From Clarkia xantiana subsp. parviflora (taxonomy: Eukaryota > Streptophyta > Magnoliopsida > Myrtales > Onagraceae), in assembly GCA_036873135.1 (NCBI GenBank), contig JAPTYO010000010.1:18097772-18161771 (forward strand): a DNA stretch of 64,000 nucleotides, in the 5' to 3' direction. The notes under the pieces are model-generated. The model was not told the DNA's origin and did no database searches. It saw only the letters and a list, made by a program, of their open reading frames with translations. Position numbers and translations under genes: made by a program. Positions 12,127 to 23,822 of this stretch are shown here, in pieces. Each line of letters opens with the position of its first letter. Within the stretch, counting starts at the first letter, position 1.

Positions 12127-15100
12127 CTAACAAGATGGAAGGTCATTTGGCGGAGGGAGCAAGCTCTGGCCCGGGCCGGCCCCGTCCTGAACCACGAAAG
12201 CCACGGCAAGGCCCCACGTCGTGTGCTCCTCCAAGTGGCAGTGAACGAACCACACCCCAGGGTTATCCGCCTTGAACCGGATCGCAGCCCACCCGCCCGT
12301 CGGAACCGGTACCGTGTTCCTCTCGGGTGGGTCCACAAGGTTGTACTGCCCCGGATCCACGTCAGCATTATAGTTCCCGAACCCCATCCCGACGATAAAA
12401 AAATTGTGCCCGTGCACGTGGATCGGGTGGTTCTCCTTGTTGAGCAAACTAGTCCCTTGCAGCACGATCTCTACGTTAGTCCCGTAAGGGACCGAAAACA
12501 CCCCGCTCCCGAACTCGCTGTTCAGGTTCCCAGCCCATGGGTCAACCCCGGTGAAGTCGAACTTTTTCGGCTCGTCACGAAATGTATAACTTAACCCATT
12601 CTCGGTTCGGTTCTTATAGTGAGATTCGAGAAACGACGTCATAGGGCGAACAAAGGATTGGTTATTCATCGACGCCGAAAATCGCTTCCCCTTATACCCT
12701 TTACACGTCTTCCCTTTAGGGCAGTCCTGGAGGTTGAGGGCGATTGTGATAGTGAATCTTTTGTCGATCGACTTGGGGACGCGACACGGGTACCGTAATG
12801 TTGCGAGGCTTCGTGTTCTAGCGGCGAATTCTGTGGCGAAGGGCGTGTCGGTCATTTCGGGGAGGTTCGGGACGGTAATGCTTGGAGGGGTGGACGCCCT
12901 AGATTTAGAGGGGTGTTTATGGTTGTAGTTTAGGAACCCTACGGCGGTTGAGTTGTCAAAAGGGAAAGTAGAAGTGAGGTAAGGGGTTATGGCCATGGGG
13001 AACATGGATGAAGAGTCGGGGACTCGGTTTGCGGTGAGGAGGACGGTGGTGGTTTGGCCGGGAGCGATCATAATGGCGGGGGTGTTAAATGGCTTTGTGT
13101 AGGCGGCGTCAACTTCCACCACCGTGAGGGAGTGGTCAGCCACCGCAAAGAAGAGCTCACTGTTCAGGGCTGCGTTGATGATTCGAAGTAGGTAGGTTTT
13201 GCCCTTTTCTACTGCCGTGATGAATGTATCTATTGAACCAAGTGAAACTTAAGGAGATTAATATATATACGGCGCGGATGGAAAGTTGATAGTTTTCTTA
13301 TAAGTTCATTATACTTTCAATTTTTATATATATATTTTATAAAATAGAACATAAAACTGCATTTTATGCAGAGATTTGAAAATGTAAAAAAGCTGGTGGT
13401 TTAAATAAGGTTCAATGAGCTACCCCTAAGACTGGATTCAAAGTAGACTTTTGAGTCTGACTAAGATCTGATCGACGAGGACTCATACCAAGTCATATGA
13501 GTCCTCGTCGATCAGATCCTAATCGGACTTATACGTTAGGTGGCCTTGCCTGATCCTCTGCTTTGACTCTAAACATAACAATTTTTTTTGTTTTATTTTT
13601 CAAATTGTCTCAATCGAATTATTTTTTATGAAAAAGAATGAGCTAGTAGTGGTGTATATCCATTATGTAAGACTCGATGTCAGGTTTTTTTTTTGGGTAA
13701 AAATTATATATAGGTTTTGAAATTGAGAAAAATACCATTGGGAGAGCAGGTGGGCGAGTGGTAGAGAGGGCCAGGGAGGCCGTTAATAGTATAAGCATCA
13801 GATGAATCAGGTCCACTTCCATACATCATCATTTCACTTTCTACTGCATCTGCATCCTCGTTCCACCATTCACCTATATACACAAATACAAATTTAACCC
13901 TAAATTTATAATTAATTAATAATAAAAACATTATATTAATTGTACATATAGTTAAATTAAAAGGTTAATAAACAAAATCACTACTTAGATTTTAATTCAA
14001 TTACAAATCACTACTAAAAAGATTACAGTCAAATACTTTCAATTTGATGTTCAATTGAAAGACAAAGTCGAAATTGATTTATTTTAAATTTAATATCCAA
14101 TTGAAGGTATTTTGCTGTAACCTTTTCAATTTACTTTATAATTCATCTTATGTACACATAAAAAAAAGACCCAGCATGACCGGAAACATGCTCATTTTCT
14201 GTATAATTTAACGTAAATTATTATAGATAAAACACTTTGCTCGGACAAATAAAAGTTGGAATATCCAATTTTTAAAAATTTAAAGTTCAGATAGCATTAA
14301 GTTGAAACCCAGATAATGATTTGGTTTAACCCCTAAATTAATGAATGAATAAATTATTACCAAAGATAATGGGTATTTCGGCATGAACATTGGATTTGAA
14401 AGGATAAGGGATTCGAGGGTAGATGATGAAGGCGCCATGAACGGAGGCTCGTTGCCAAGAGTAATGGGCGTGCCACCATAGGGTACCCCTTTGATCAGAT
14501 ACCTTAAACTTGTAGGTGTAAGACCCCCCTCCACTTATAGGACACTGGGTTATATAAGCCGGTCCATCTGCCCATGCGGTTCGGTACTGCCTCACTCCAT
14601 GCCTTTCATTACACATAAATATATTACATTAATGAGCTCATTCATTATTAATCCTCAAAAATCATCTCATAATCTTATGTGACTTAGCTATTCACTGATC
14701 CATATTTTAATCAGAAATCTCGAATTAAATTTCTGAGAATTAATTAATATTCATAATTAATACTTTATTACCTCCATCTAACATGCTAATTTAAATACGA
14801 ATAGAGACAATTTTATACATGTGCATAAAAAATGTTGCATTCTTGATGGGTCTCATATCGCCCAACGGAAATATATATATATATATAATGTACCAATATA
14901 AGGTATAATATAAGGTATAAAGTGTAATATAAATAAATTGTATAATGTGAAGTTTGGGCCTAGTTGTGCAAGCTTGCCTTCTTTTATTCTCAATTGTATT
15001 GGCCCATTATTGTGTTTGGGCACAGTTTATTGTTTTTGGGCCTTATATTGTCTTTGGTCCAATATTGTATTTGGTCAATCTGAATTCCTTTGTTTGTTAA

Positions 15101-18100
15101 GTGTTTTGTTGTAAACGCTTATATATTTTAGTTTTAGGGTTGTGGTGGAGGTGTTGACCAGATAAAGGAATTCCCACCTGTGAAGCCACGACGTTCTGTT
15201 TTCCCTTCTTCTCTGCTAGGGTTTCATTCTAATGGAGATTTCTTGAGTGATCTTGTGAGAATTTGTCATGGTATCAGAGCAATAAGGCATCCTTCGCCTT
15301 ATCTCTCGATTCTGTGGTTGCTCTTCTTCGTTGCCCTTCCTAAAGCGACGATTCGTTTCCTCTTCTCTCCGAGCGATTCTCTGAGGATCTTGACGTCTTC
15401 GCCCCACCAGATCTTTCGCAGTTCAACGAGGAACGTATATCTTCTTCGGATTCTCCATTGGCTGCTGACCTAAGATGTCGAATCCTGGTGACGAAGACTC
15501 AGTAGTCCTTTCTGGTTCGCAGCAGGTACTCGTTGCCGCCGACCAAGAATATCGCGATGCAATGGCACTGGTAGACTCTTTTCATCCCCTATACTTGCAT
15601 GCTAGTGATAACCCTGCTACTCGCATGACATCCGTTATTCTTACTGGAGCCGAAAATTATCCTAAATGGAGCCATGCTATGAGATCTGTGCTTATAGGGA
15701 AGAATAAGTGTGGTTTCGTTACTGGAGTTTGCACGCGTGATAAGTACAGTGCTGTTTATCATGACCTCTGGGATCGGTGTAACGCTGTGGTTTTTGGTTG
15801 GATAATGAACTCAATATCTGATGATTTGGCCAGTTCTGTGATGTATTCTGAATCTGCTTTGGCTGCCTGGAATGAACTAAAGCAGCAGTTTGATAAGATC
15901 AATGGTTCTAGGATCTATCAACTGCATCGTGAGATTGTTTTAACTCGACAGGGGCTTGATTCGATATCCACATTCTTCACTAAACTCAGATTACTCTGGG
16001 AGGAATTTGATGCTGCCTGTTCTTTGCCTCATGTCGATGGTGATGGCTTCAAGAAGCATCTGGATCATAAAGAAAATATGAAGCTATTTCAATTTCTTAT
16101 GGGACTCAATGACTCCTATTCAGCTGTAAGGAGCAATTTGCTCCTCTGGACACCACTACCCTCTGTGAATCAGGCATATAACTATCTGATTCAGGAAGAA
16201 AACCAAAAGGGGATCACTTCTGATATAGCTGGTTCAGTTGAATATGTGGCTGGCAATCTTACTTCCTTAGGTGACAAGCCTAAGGGAAATCAGTCTCTTG
16301 AATGTACCTTTTGTAACAAAAAGGGACATACTGTGGATAGATGCTTTGCAAAGGGATGTGAATTCTGTAAAAAGAAAGGGCATGTTAAGGACAATTGCTT
16401 CAAACTCAGGGATCAATTGAAGAAGGGGGGCTCTGTCAAGGGCAATTCAGTTGCTTCTGCTGGGGGAGTTGGGACTGATGTTAGTGGAATCAATGGGAGT
16501 GTTACCCTGAGCTCAGAGCAATTTGAAAGGCTACTTAACTCCGTTGGGAATGCTGGTAGGACTGCAATCAATGCAGGTGCTGCTGCAAACACCACAGGAG
16601 CTCAGGCAAACACTGCTGGTATATCTCTCAACTCCTCTTTTTTAAACAATAGAGATTTTTGGATTCTTGATAGTGGTGCTACTGATCACATGACCTTTAA
16701 CAAAAATTGGCTGAAAATGGATAGCTTAGCCTCTGGAAACAAAGTAGTTTTACCTAATGGAGACTTTTCTGAAATTCAAGGAAAAGGGACATATTTTTTT
16801 GATAAAGATAAAAGGTTACAACATGTTCTCTATGTTCCCAATTTCAAATATAATCTGTTGTCTATTTCTAAATTGACTACAGATTTGAACTGTAAAGCAA
16901 CCTTTTATCCCAATTTTGCCATTCTGCAGGACCTCTCAAGTGGGAAGGTCTTGGGGATTGGTAATGAATTCTCAGGCCTCTATATCTTCAAAGCAAATAT
17001 TTTTTCTGCCATTTCACTTACCAGTACTGCTGAAAATAAGGCCAATCTTTGGCATTGTCGTTTTGGTCATGTTCCTCTTAAAACCTTGCAGTATCTGGGT
17101 TGTATAAATCCTGCTATCAATAAAAGTGATATTATAGAGACCTGTTCTATTTGTCCCAAAGCAAAAATCATTAGGGATTCCTTTCCCAATTCTGATTCCA
17201 GGGCTAGTTCACCATTTGATTTGCTTCATTGTGATGTGTGGGGACCATATCATTGTCCAACATATGATGACAAATTTTTTTTTCTCACAATTGTGGATGA
17301 TCATACAAGAGTAACTTGGATTCATTTACTACAATTTAAGTCTGATGTCTCTATTGTTTTGAAAAGATTTGTTACCTTAATTCACAATCAGTTTTCAAAG
17401 GTGATAAAATGTTTTCGAACTGATAATGGAGGGGAGTTCTTCAATGATCATATTACTTCCTTTTTTCGTGAGAAGGGGATCCTCCACCATAGTAGCTGTC
17501 CACATACCCCTCAACAGAATGGTAGGGTGGAAAGAAAACACAGACACCTTTTAGAGGTTGCAAGGGCTCTTAAATTGCAAGCTTTTATACCAAATATTTT
17601 CTGGGGGGAATGCGTTTTAACGGCCTGTTATTTGATAAATTTAATGCCTTCCAAAGTTTTAGAAGGAAAATCCCCTCTGGAGGTCTTAAGTGGTAAAAAG
17701 CCTGTGATTGGACACCTTAGAGTTTTTGGTTGTCTGTGCTATGCTAAAAATCTTATGGTAACTGACAAGTTTGCTTCAAGAGCTATACCTTCAGTTTTTA
17801 TGGGCTACTCTGATGTTCAAAAAGGTTATAGACTCTACAATTTGGAAACCAAGAAATTTTTTATCAGTAGAGATGTGCGTTTTCATGAAGCTATTTTTCC
17901 TTTTCAAGGAAGCAAACCTGATCAGATGCCAATTCTTTTTGACTTTCCATCCCATGAAGACTCCAATGATTTTATCAAATATAGCTCTCCTGAGAAGTCT
18001 GATGATACTGTGGATGTTGAGAAATCAGGTTTAGATAATCCTGATAACTTGGCAAATGATGAGCCTTTACAAGTCTCTGATGCTGATCCTTCATATGATG

Positions 18101-21100
18101 AGTCTTTTTCTCACTCTGATGAAGTTGTCCCTTCCCCTGATATTGATACTGTGGTTACCAGACATGGTAGAACTGTGAGACCTCCTATATGGAGCAAGGA
18201 CTTTGTAATGGGAAATCTTTCTACCCCTTACCCCATTGAAAATTTTGTCTCTTATAAGGGTCTCACTGATTCATATCAATGTTATCTTACATCTTTCTCT
18301 GAGTTAGTTGAACCCAGCAGTTATGCAGAAGCTGCACATGATCCCTTATGGGTAAAAGCAATGAATGAAGAAGTTTCTGCTTTGGAAGAAAATGGGACTT
18401 GGGACTTAGTCCCTCTCCCATCAGGTAAGGTTCCAATAGGTTGTAGGTGGGTTTTCAAATTAAAATACAAGTCTGATGGTACTTTAGAGAGACATAAAGC
18501 CAGGTTAGTAGCAAAGGGCTATAAACAAAAATATGGAATTGATTACTATGAGACCTTTTCCCCTGTGGTCAGAATGAACACAGTCAGAGTTGTTCTTTCT
18601 TTTGCCTCAATTTTCAACTGGCCCCTTTATCAAATGGATGTTTACAATGCTTTTTTACAAGGGGATTTGGATGAAGAAGTTTATATGACTCTGCCTGAGG
18701 GATTTACTGATCAAAGGGGGGATGGTTTAGTTTGTCGATTGCGTAAATCCCTTTATGGGCTTAAACAAGCTAGTAGACAGTGGAATATTAAGCTCAGTGA
18801 CTCATTAATAAATGCAGGTTAACAAGCTAGTAGACAGTGGAATATTAAGCTCAGTGACTCATTAATAAATGCAGGTTTTAAAAGAAGTAAGCTTGATTAT
18901 TCACTGTTTACTAAGCAACATGGAGATCAAATTGTCGTTTTACTGGTCTATGTGGATGACCTACTTATTACTGGGAACAGTTCTGACTTGATTGCTGAGT
19001 TGAAAGATGTTTTGCAGTCCAATTTTAAGATGAAGGATTTGGGTGAACTAAGGTATTTCCTTGGAATTGAGTTGGCAAGGAATCATACAGGGATTGTGAT
19101 GTGTCAACGAAAATACTGTTTGGAGCTTATTTCATCAGTTGGCTTGTCAGGTGGGAGGTGTGCCAGAACACCTATGGAGGTAAATGGTAAGCTGACTAGC
19201 AGTTTTTATGATAAGCATTTAAGCATGAATGAGCATGATAAACCCCTAGATGATGTGCTTGCTTATAGACGACTGATAGGGAAATTACTTTACCTTACTA
19301 TTACAAGGCCTGATATTTCTTATTCTGTGAGACATTTAAGTCAGTTTATGCAAGCACCCAAGAAGTCACATTGGGATGCTGCCTTGAGAATAGTTAGGTA
19401 TGTCAAGTTAGAACCCGGTAAGGGTGTTTTCCTGAGTTCCGAATCTAGTGCAGCTCTGGTTGGTTACTGTGATTCAGATTGGGGAGGTTGCATTGAGACA
19501 AGGAAGTCTATTTCTGGTTATTGTGTTTTTTTAGGCAATTCACTTGTTTCTTGGAAGGTGAAGAAACAGACAACTGTTTCTACATCTTCTGCAGAAGCTG
19601 AGTATAGAAGTATAAGAGAATTGCTTAAGGAGATAATATGGCTTCGTAGTCTTTTGGGAGAATTGGGAGTTTTTCAGAAAAATGCAACTTTGCTGCATTG
19701 TGACAACAAAGCAGCAGTTCAAATTGCAACTAACCCAGTCTTCCATGAGAGAACAAAGCATATTGAAATAGATTGTCATCTTATTAGAGAAAAGCTCCTT
19801 GATGGTACTATTTCTTTTAGACATGTTAAGACTGCTGATCAAATTGCTGATATGTTTACTAAGCCTTTGTGCAGAGATCAGTTATCATATTTGACAGGGA
19901 AATTGGGAATGAAGAATTTGTTCCCAGGTCAGGGGGAGTTGCTTGCTGATGAAGGAGTAGAACAAAGTCAAGCTTGAGGGGGAGTGTGAAGTTTGGGCCT
20001 AGTTGTGCAAGCTTGCCTTCTTTTATTCTCAATTGTATTGGCCCATTATTGTGTTTGGGCACAGTTTATTGTTTTTGGGCCTTATATTGTCTTTGGTCCA
20101 ATATTGTATTTGGTCAATCTGAATTCCTTTGTTTGTTAAGTGTTTTGTTGTAAACGCTTATATATTTTAGTTTTAGGGTTGTGGTGGAGGTGTTGACCAG
20201 ATAAAGGAATTCCCACCTGTGAAGCCACGACGTTCTGTTTTCCCTTCTTCTCTGCTAGGGTTTCATTCTAATGGAGATTTCTTGAGTGATCTTGTGAGAA
20301 TTTGTCATATAATACGGTGTAACAATTCAATACTTATCTCTTAGATTTTAAACCCCACTAAGACTCTAAAACTGAAAAAATATTTATAATGAGCACTTTA
20401 GAACTTATGAAGTGATCAATTACGAGTGAAAATGAATTTAGTCGTGAAAGAGTCATATTACGAGTGCTGAATTTTGATAAGAAAATCCCTAAAGGCTAAA
20501 ACCACCGCCGAAAAAGTAAAATACAATGTAAGGGACACAATGCACACATATGTATGTATGTATTATTATTAGTATATATATCATAAATTAGTGGAGAAAA
20601 TACCCACCACGTGGGAAATTATATATTTAGTCTTTATAGGACATCTCAAGTGACATATATAATTGGTGGTCGTATATATATATATATATATATATTATAT
20701 GGTGACAGTTTGTGATCATTGACAAGGCAACATCCAATGGTATCACGCGGTTGGTGGCTTTATAATTCTTGAAAGATTTTTTTCAGTTCCACCAAAAATA
20801 ATACTTTAGTATAATATATAAGCTTAAATAAAAGTTGCAAAGTAAAAACACTATGGATTAATAATGTTCATTCTCATAACCATTTAATATGATTTGGTGA
20901 CTGTATTGTCTACAAATCATTTACTAATTAAATATTATGAGTTTAAAAGATAAGACCTTAAGAATAAAAAATATTTATCACCAATATTTAATTTTTACGA
21001 ATGCTGCTCTCCTAATGCCTTAAAACTACTAAACATAAAAAAAATATCATTCTCATGCAACCTTTTAATATGGAGTATCAATTTAGCATTTCCTACATTA

Positions 21101-23711
21101 ATTATGGGTTTTGAATTCGAGTGTATAAAAAAAAAATATTAACGAATATTACTCTAAAGATTGTCAATTCAATATTTATTTTAAAGAGAGATATATGTAT
21201 AAGATAAAGAAATTGACTGTACCAAGTAGTAAAATAAGTAATAATGTTCCCGATCCGATTGGGTCATGGATGGGGAGCATGCATGCAGAAGCAAAGGAAA
21301 AAGTGAGGACAATGGGTATAGATAGCTAAAGAGAAAAAGGTATGATCATTTAGCATTCCCGACATAATAATAAGAAGAAATGGTTGCAGCATAGCATGCT
21401 GAGATTTGCTTACCAGTGTAGGGTGGAGTTTTGTGGCATGTGATTTGTAACCTTAATCTCCACATTGTCTCCTTCGTTGACTGCAATTGTCGGTCCAGGG
21501 TACTCACCGTTCACTGTCGGAAGTGATTTTGTGTGGCATAGTCGTGTTACTCGTTTCATTCCAATCTGATGAATAATAATATTATTATTATATATATATA
21601 TATATATGAGACGTTAATTACTTTAATATATTATTTTAATTATAATAATTATGATTATATCTTTATTTATTTTGACCAACTAAAATGAATAGTTTTGTAC
21701 CGACGATTCTACACTCATCCCGCTATGTAATGTTTGAGCTCTTCTATTTATGGTCTGAGGTTTTTTCCAACCAGATTTAATGAACGACCAGCACATATGC
21801 ACTAGCTCGTCAATATAGTCACTAACAGCACCTTGGTATAGTCAAGAGGTTGACTTTTTAAGCTAATTCTACTCAACTCCTCTTATGCATGATCTGGCAT
21901 GTATGCCAGGTGAGACCTGATATTTTAATCAGGTCATCGGGAGGTGACTCCCCGATGAGTTTTGAAACTAAGACTTTAGAGTTTAACCATATAGGCATAA
22001 ACATTTTTAACCACTAGTTGTATAATAATGATGAATATTTATGATTACTCACTAGCTAGATATGGTTGGTATGTTATTTGTTTCCTTCTTGAGATCTTCG
22101 TAGAAGAATATAAATGGTAATTAAGACAAACTATATCAATGATTAATCATTATTAATAGTATAATACGAAAATAGTATGTGCATGCTCAAAGCAACTCCA
22201 CATTTATGACAACGTTGTCCAACACTAAAGACACACTCTCTAGCGGAGCTAGGAATTAAATAATTAATGGGGTTCACCAATAACTATGAAAAAATATTAA
22301 AATTTAACCAGTCATATTTCTCTATATATATATAATTAATAAATACGTATTACTGTTCCACAAGAAAAACACATAAAAAATTTACAATTGTCTTCTATGA
22401 GTTTTCATATTTTGAAATCGATCCATAGTAGCATCATTATCAACACTTGAAAATATGTTTGATTCCATAGAAGCCGATCGAAAGTGGAATTTTAATGATC
22501 AATAACTGGACATAATTAAGAAAATATAATCAAAATATAACTAAATTTTAATTTATCTACCGTGAATTAACAAGAAAATATTGGAAGATAACGTCCAAAC
22601 GGTATATAATCGAGAACGTCATGTAACTCATATTTAACAAATTAATTGAATAAACTAAGAAAGATCACTATTATCAATAGAACACACAATCATTTGTATA
22701 CATATAAAGAACAAAACATTTAATCTAAAAACATAAATCTTTAGCATTAAAAATAAATTGTGGTTAAAATGATAAGTTTAAAAACTATATATCTTATAGG
22801 TAATAATGTAAAAAATGGGTTCATATCCTATTATATATATATATAACAAAATCATTGCAGGAATGAGGGACATATGATCCCTCATTCTCGTGGATGGCTT
22901 CGCCTCTGCACTGATATATATGTCCGACTATTGGCGAATTTAAAACATTTATAACGGATTCCCTAGAGAAAAATTAAGATGGATGGATACTCGTTTAGGT
23001 TGGGTATGGAACCAGTTCGGCCTAGAATGGTTTTAAACAATTCTGGTTTAGAGTGAATCAATTCTTTTTTATTGGTTTATTTTAAAAAAATTGGTCTGTT
23101 TGAAATCGATTCTAGACCGGATTAGAACTGATTTGTAAAAATAGTTCATGTTCGGTTCTGTACCCGTCTTGATAATTTTTTAGTGAAAGTTTACACTAAA
23201 GTTAAAAAAAAAAAAAAACAGTTTCAAATCGGCTCCAATTCAATACAGAACCGGTTCTATAGAAGTATACTGTTTAAAAATCTTTCTGAACTAGACCGGT
23301 TCCAAACGGTCCGATTTCTGACCAGTTCCGATCCGGCCCGGCCGTACCGGTTTTAATACCAACACTAATACGCTTATAGATAATTAGTCAGCGTTTTGGA
23401 TTAAATGAGGTTCTTTGAAAATATAAATAATGGGATACAAATTATATTCCTCTTCGTAAATAAATTTAGAATTTTTCTGTAAGTAGTCTAAAATGGGACG
23501 AAAGCCCTCGTCATTTATGGACGACTCTATTTTAGTAAAAAAAAAAAAAAAGGAATGCTGTAACAACTAGCTAGCTAGCAAGATGAGAGGCAGAGAGATT
23601 ACGTACAGTGAAGTGAAAGCGCTTGGTGGATGCTTCTGAAACATTACTTGCAGACAAAATCAGAAGCAGCAGAATGCTAATGAAATGACATGAAGAATAA
23701 TAGTTCACCAT
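12127..23711 (-). CDS. Laccase (multicopper oxidase), 5 exons, 579 aa
   Basis: Laccases oxidise phenolics such as monolignols in the cell wall, reducing O2 to water. Exons run 23711-23607, 21565-21414, 14602-14361, 13873-13736 and 13229-12127. All introns are GT-AG, the frame is continuous, and the total of 1740 nt including stop is normal for a plant laccase. Residues 1 to about 28 form a signal peptide. Copper ligands are present: HWHG at 85-88 (its Trp codon split by intron 2), WWHAH at 128-132, HPIHVHGH at 480-487 and [12 protein letters not shown] at 542-553, with type-1 Cys543 and a Leu at the axial position. Other family motifs include [25 protein letters not shown] and [10 protein letters not shown]. 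Intron 2 is 6811 bp and holds an antisense copia element; intron 1 is about 2 kb and holds a MITE. I see no lesion in the coding exons. Which of the plant laccase clades it belongs to cannot be settled by eye. Confidence 0.95.
13455..13529. repeat. Long hairpin in laccase intron 4
   Basis: The arms 13465-13486 and 13497-13518 are perfect reverse complements (22 bp, beginning GATCTGATCGACGAGGACTC) around a 10-nt loop. Pairing continues outward with a few mismatches to about 13455 and 13529. It could be a short MITE or a miRNA-like foldback. The stem is nearly the same on either strand, so orientation is undetermined. Confidence 0.85.
14946..15268 (+). repeat. Left (5') LTR of the copia element
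   Basis: It begins TGTGAAGTTTGGGCC and ends GAGAATTTGTCA, 323 bp. It should contain the element's promoter (TTATATATTTTAG at about 15119). Confidence 0.95.
15269..15280 (+). other. Primer-binding site (initiator Met tRNA)
   Basis: TGGTATCAGAGC directly follows the left LTR. It is the standard plant copia primer-binding site. Confidence 0.95.
15475..19977 (+). pseudogene. Copia gag-pol polyprotein, broken by one in-frame stop
   Basis: Domain order is that of Ty1/copia. Gag has the copia N-terminal motif ([17 protein letters not shown]) near residue 55 and two CCHC zinc knuckles near 277 and 295. The protease is LDSGATDH near 397. The integrase has a zinc region (WHCRFGH) and catalytic-core motifs [15 protein letters not shown] and [13 protein letters not shown]. 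The reverse transcriptase has [26 protein letters not shown] and YVDD at 18949-18960. RNase H has SSAEAEYRS and [11 protein letters not shown]. Translation runs from 15475 to a TAA at 18820-18822. The same frame then continues to a TGA at 19975-19977. The stop comes from a perfect 57-bp tandem duplication and is the only lesion I can see, so this copy is probably unable to make full-length Pol by itself. Confidence 0.93.
18764..18877 (+). repeat. Perfect 57-bp tandem duplication in copia reverse transcriptase
   Basis: Copies are 18764-18820 and 18821-18877, each starting AACAAGCTAGTAGACAGTGG. Because 57 is a multiple of three the frame is kept, but the junction reads GGT TAA and adds a stop. 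Confidence 0.97.
19976..19984 (+). other. Polypurine tract of the copia element
   Basis: GAGGGGGAG directly precedes the right LTR and overlaps the stop codon of the polyprotein. Confidence 0.9.
19985..20307 (+). repeat. Right (3') LTR of the copia element
   Basis: Same length and, by eye, the same sequence as the left LTR. It is followed by the TATAA target duplication. Confidence 0.95.
22997..23372. mobile_element. hAT-like MITE in laccase intron 1
   Basis: The inverted ends GTTGGGTATGGAACCAGTTC and GTACCGGTTTTAATACCAAC enclose a body rich in GAACCGGTTC words. This is the style of the element at 25437-26547. No target duplication is clear. Confidence 0.5.
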
Positions 23712-23808
23712 TTTTGTTGCTTGCTAGCTTCACCAGCAGATCTCTCTCTTTGATTGGTCAGTTAGACCTTCTTCTCCAGCTTGTCCCTCTTCACTCTTCA
23801 GGCAGGAG

Positions 23809-23822
23809 AATATATATATAAT
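23809..23822 (-). promoter_or_regulatory. Possible TATA region of the laccase gene
   Basis: A TATATATATATA run lies about 100 bp upstream of the start codon on the minus strand, a plausible TATA position with a short 5' UTR. Alternating AT tracts are common in this window, so support is weak. Confidence 0.3.

Larger units (their letters stand above)
14946..20307 (+). mobile_element. Ty1/copia LTR retrotransposon in laccase intron 2, antisense to the gene
   Basis: The element is 5362 bp, with 323-bp LTRs (14946-15268 and 19985-20307) that look identical base for base. Ends are TG...CA, and a perfect 5-bp duplication TATAA flanks it (14941-14945 and 20308-20312). A primer-binding site complementary to initiator Met tRNA follows the left LTR, and a polypurine tract precedes the right LTR. 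One gag-pol frame fills the interior. Identical LTRs imply a recent insertion. It lies opposite to laccase transcription, so its own poly(A) signals do not read in the gene's direction. Confidence 0.97.

Noticed and set aside
12223..12594. Plus-strand open frame of 123 codons
   Set aside because: Antisense shadow of laccase exon 5, whose copper-ligand motifs are on the other strand.
16413..16595. Minus-strand frame inside the copia element
   Set aside because: Shadow of the gag-pol frame.
12127..23711. Laccase as a pseudogene because of the large insertion
   Set aside because: All five exons join in frame with GT-AG sites and no premature stop; the insertion is intronic.
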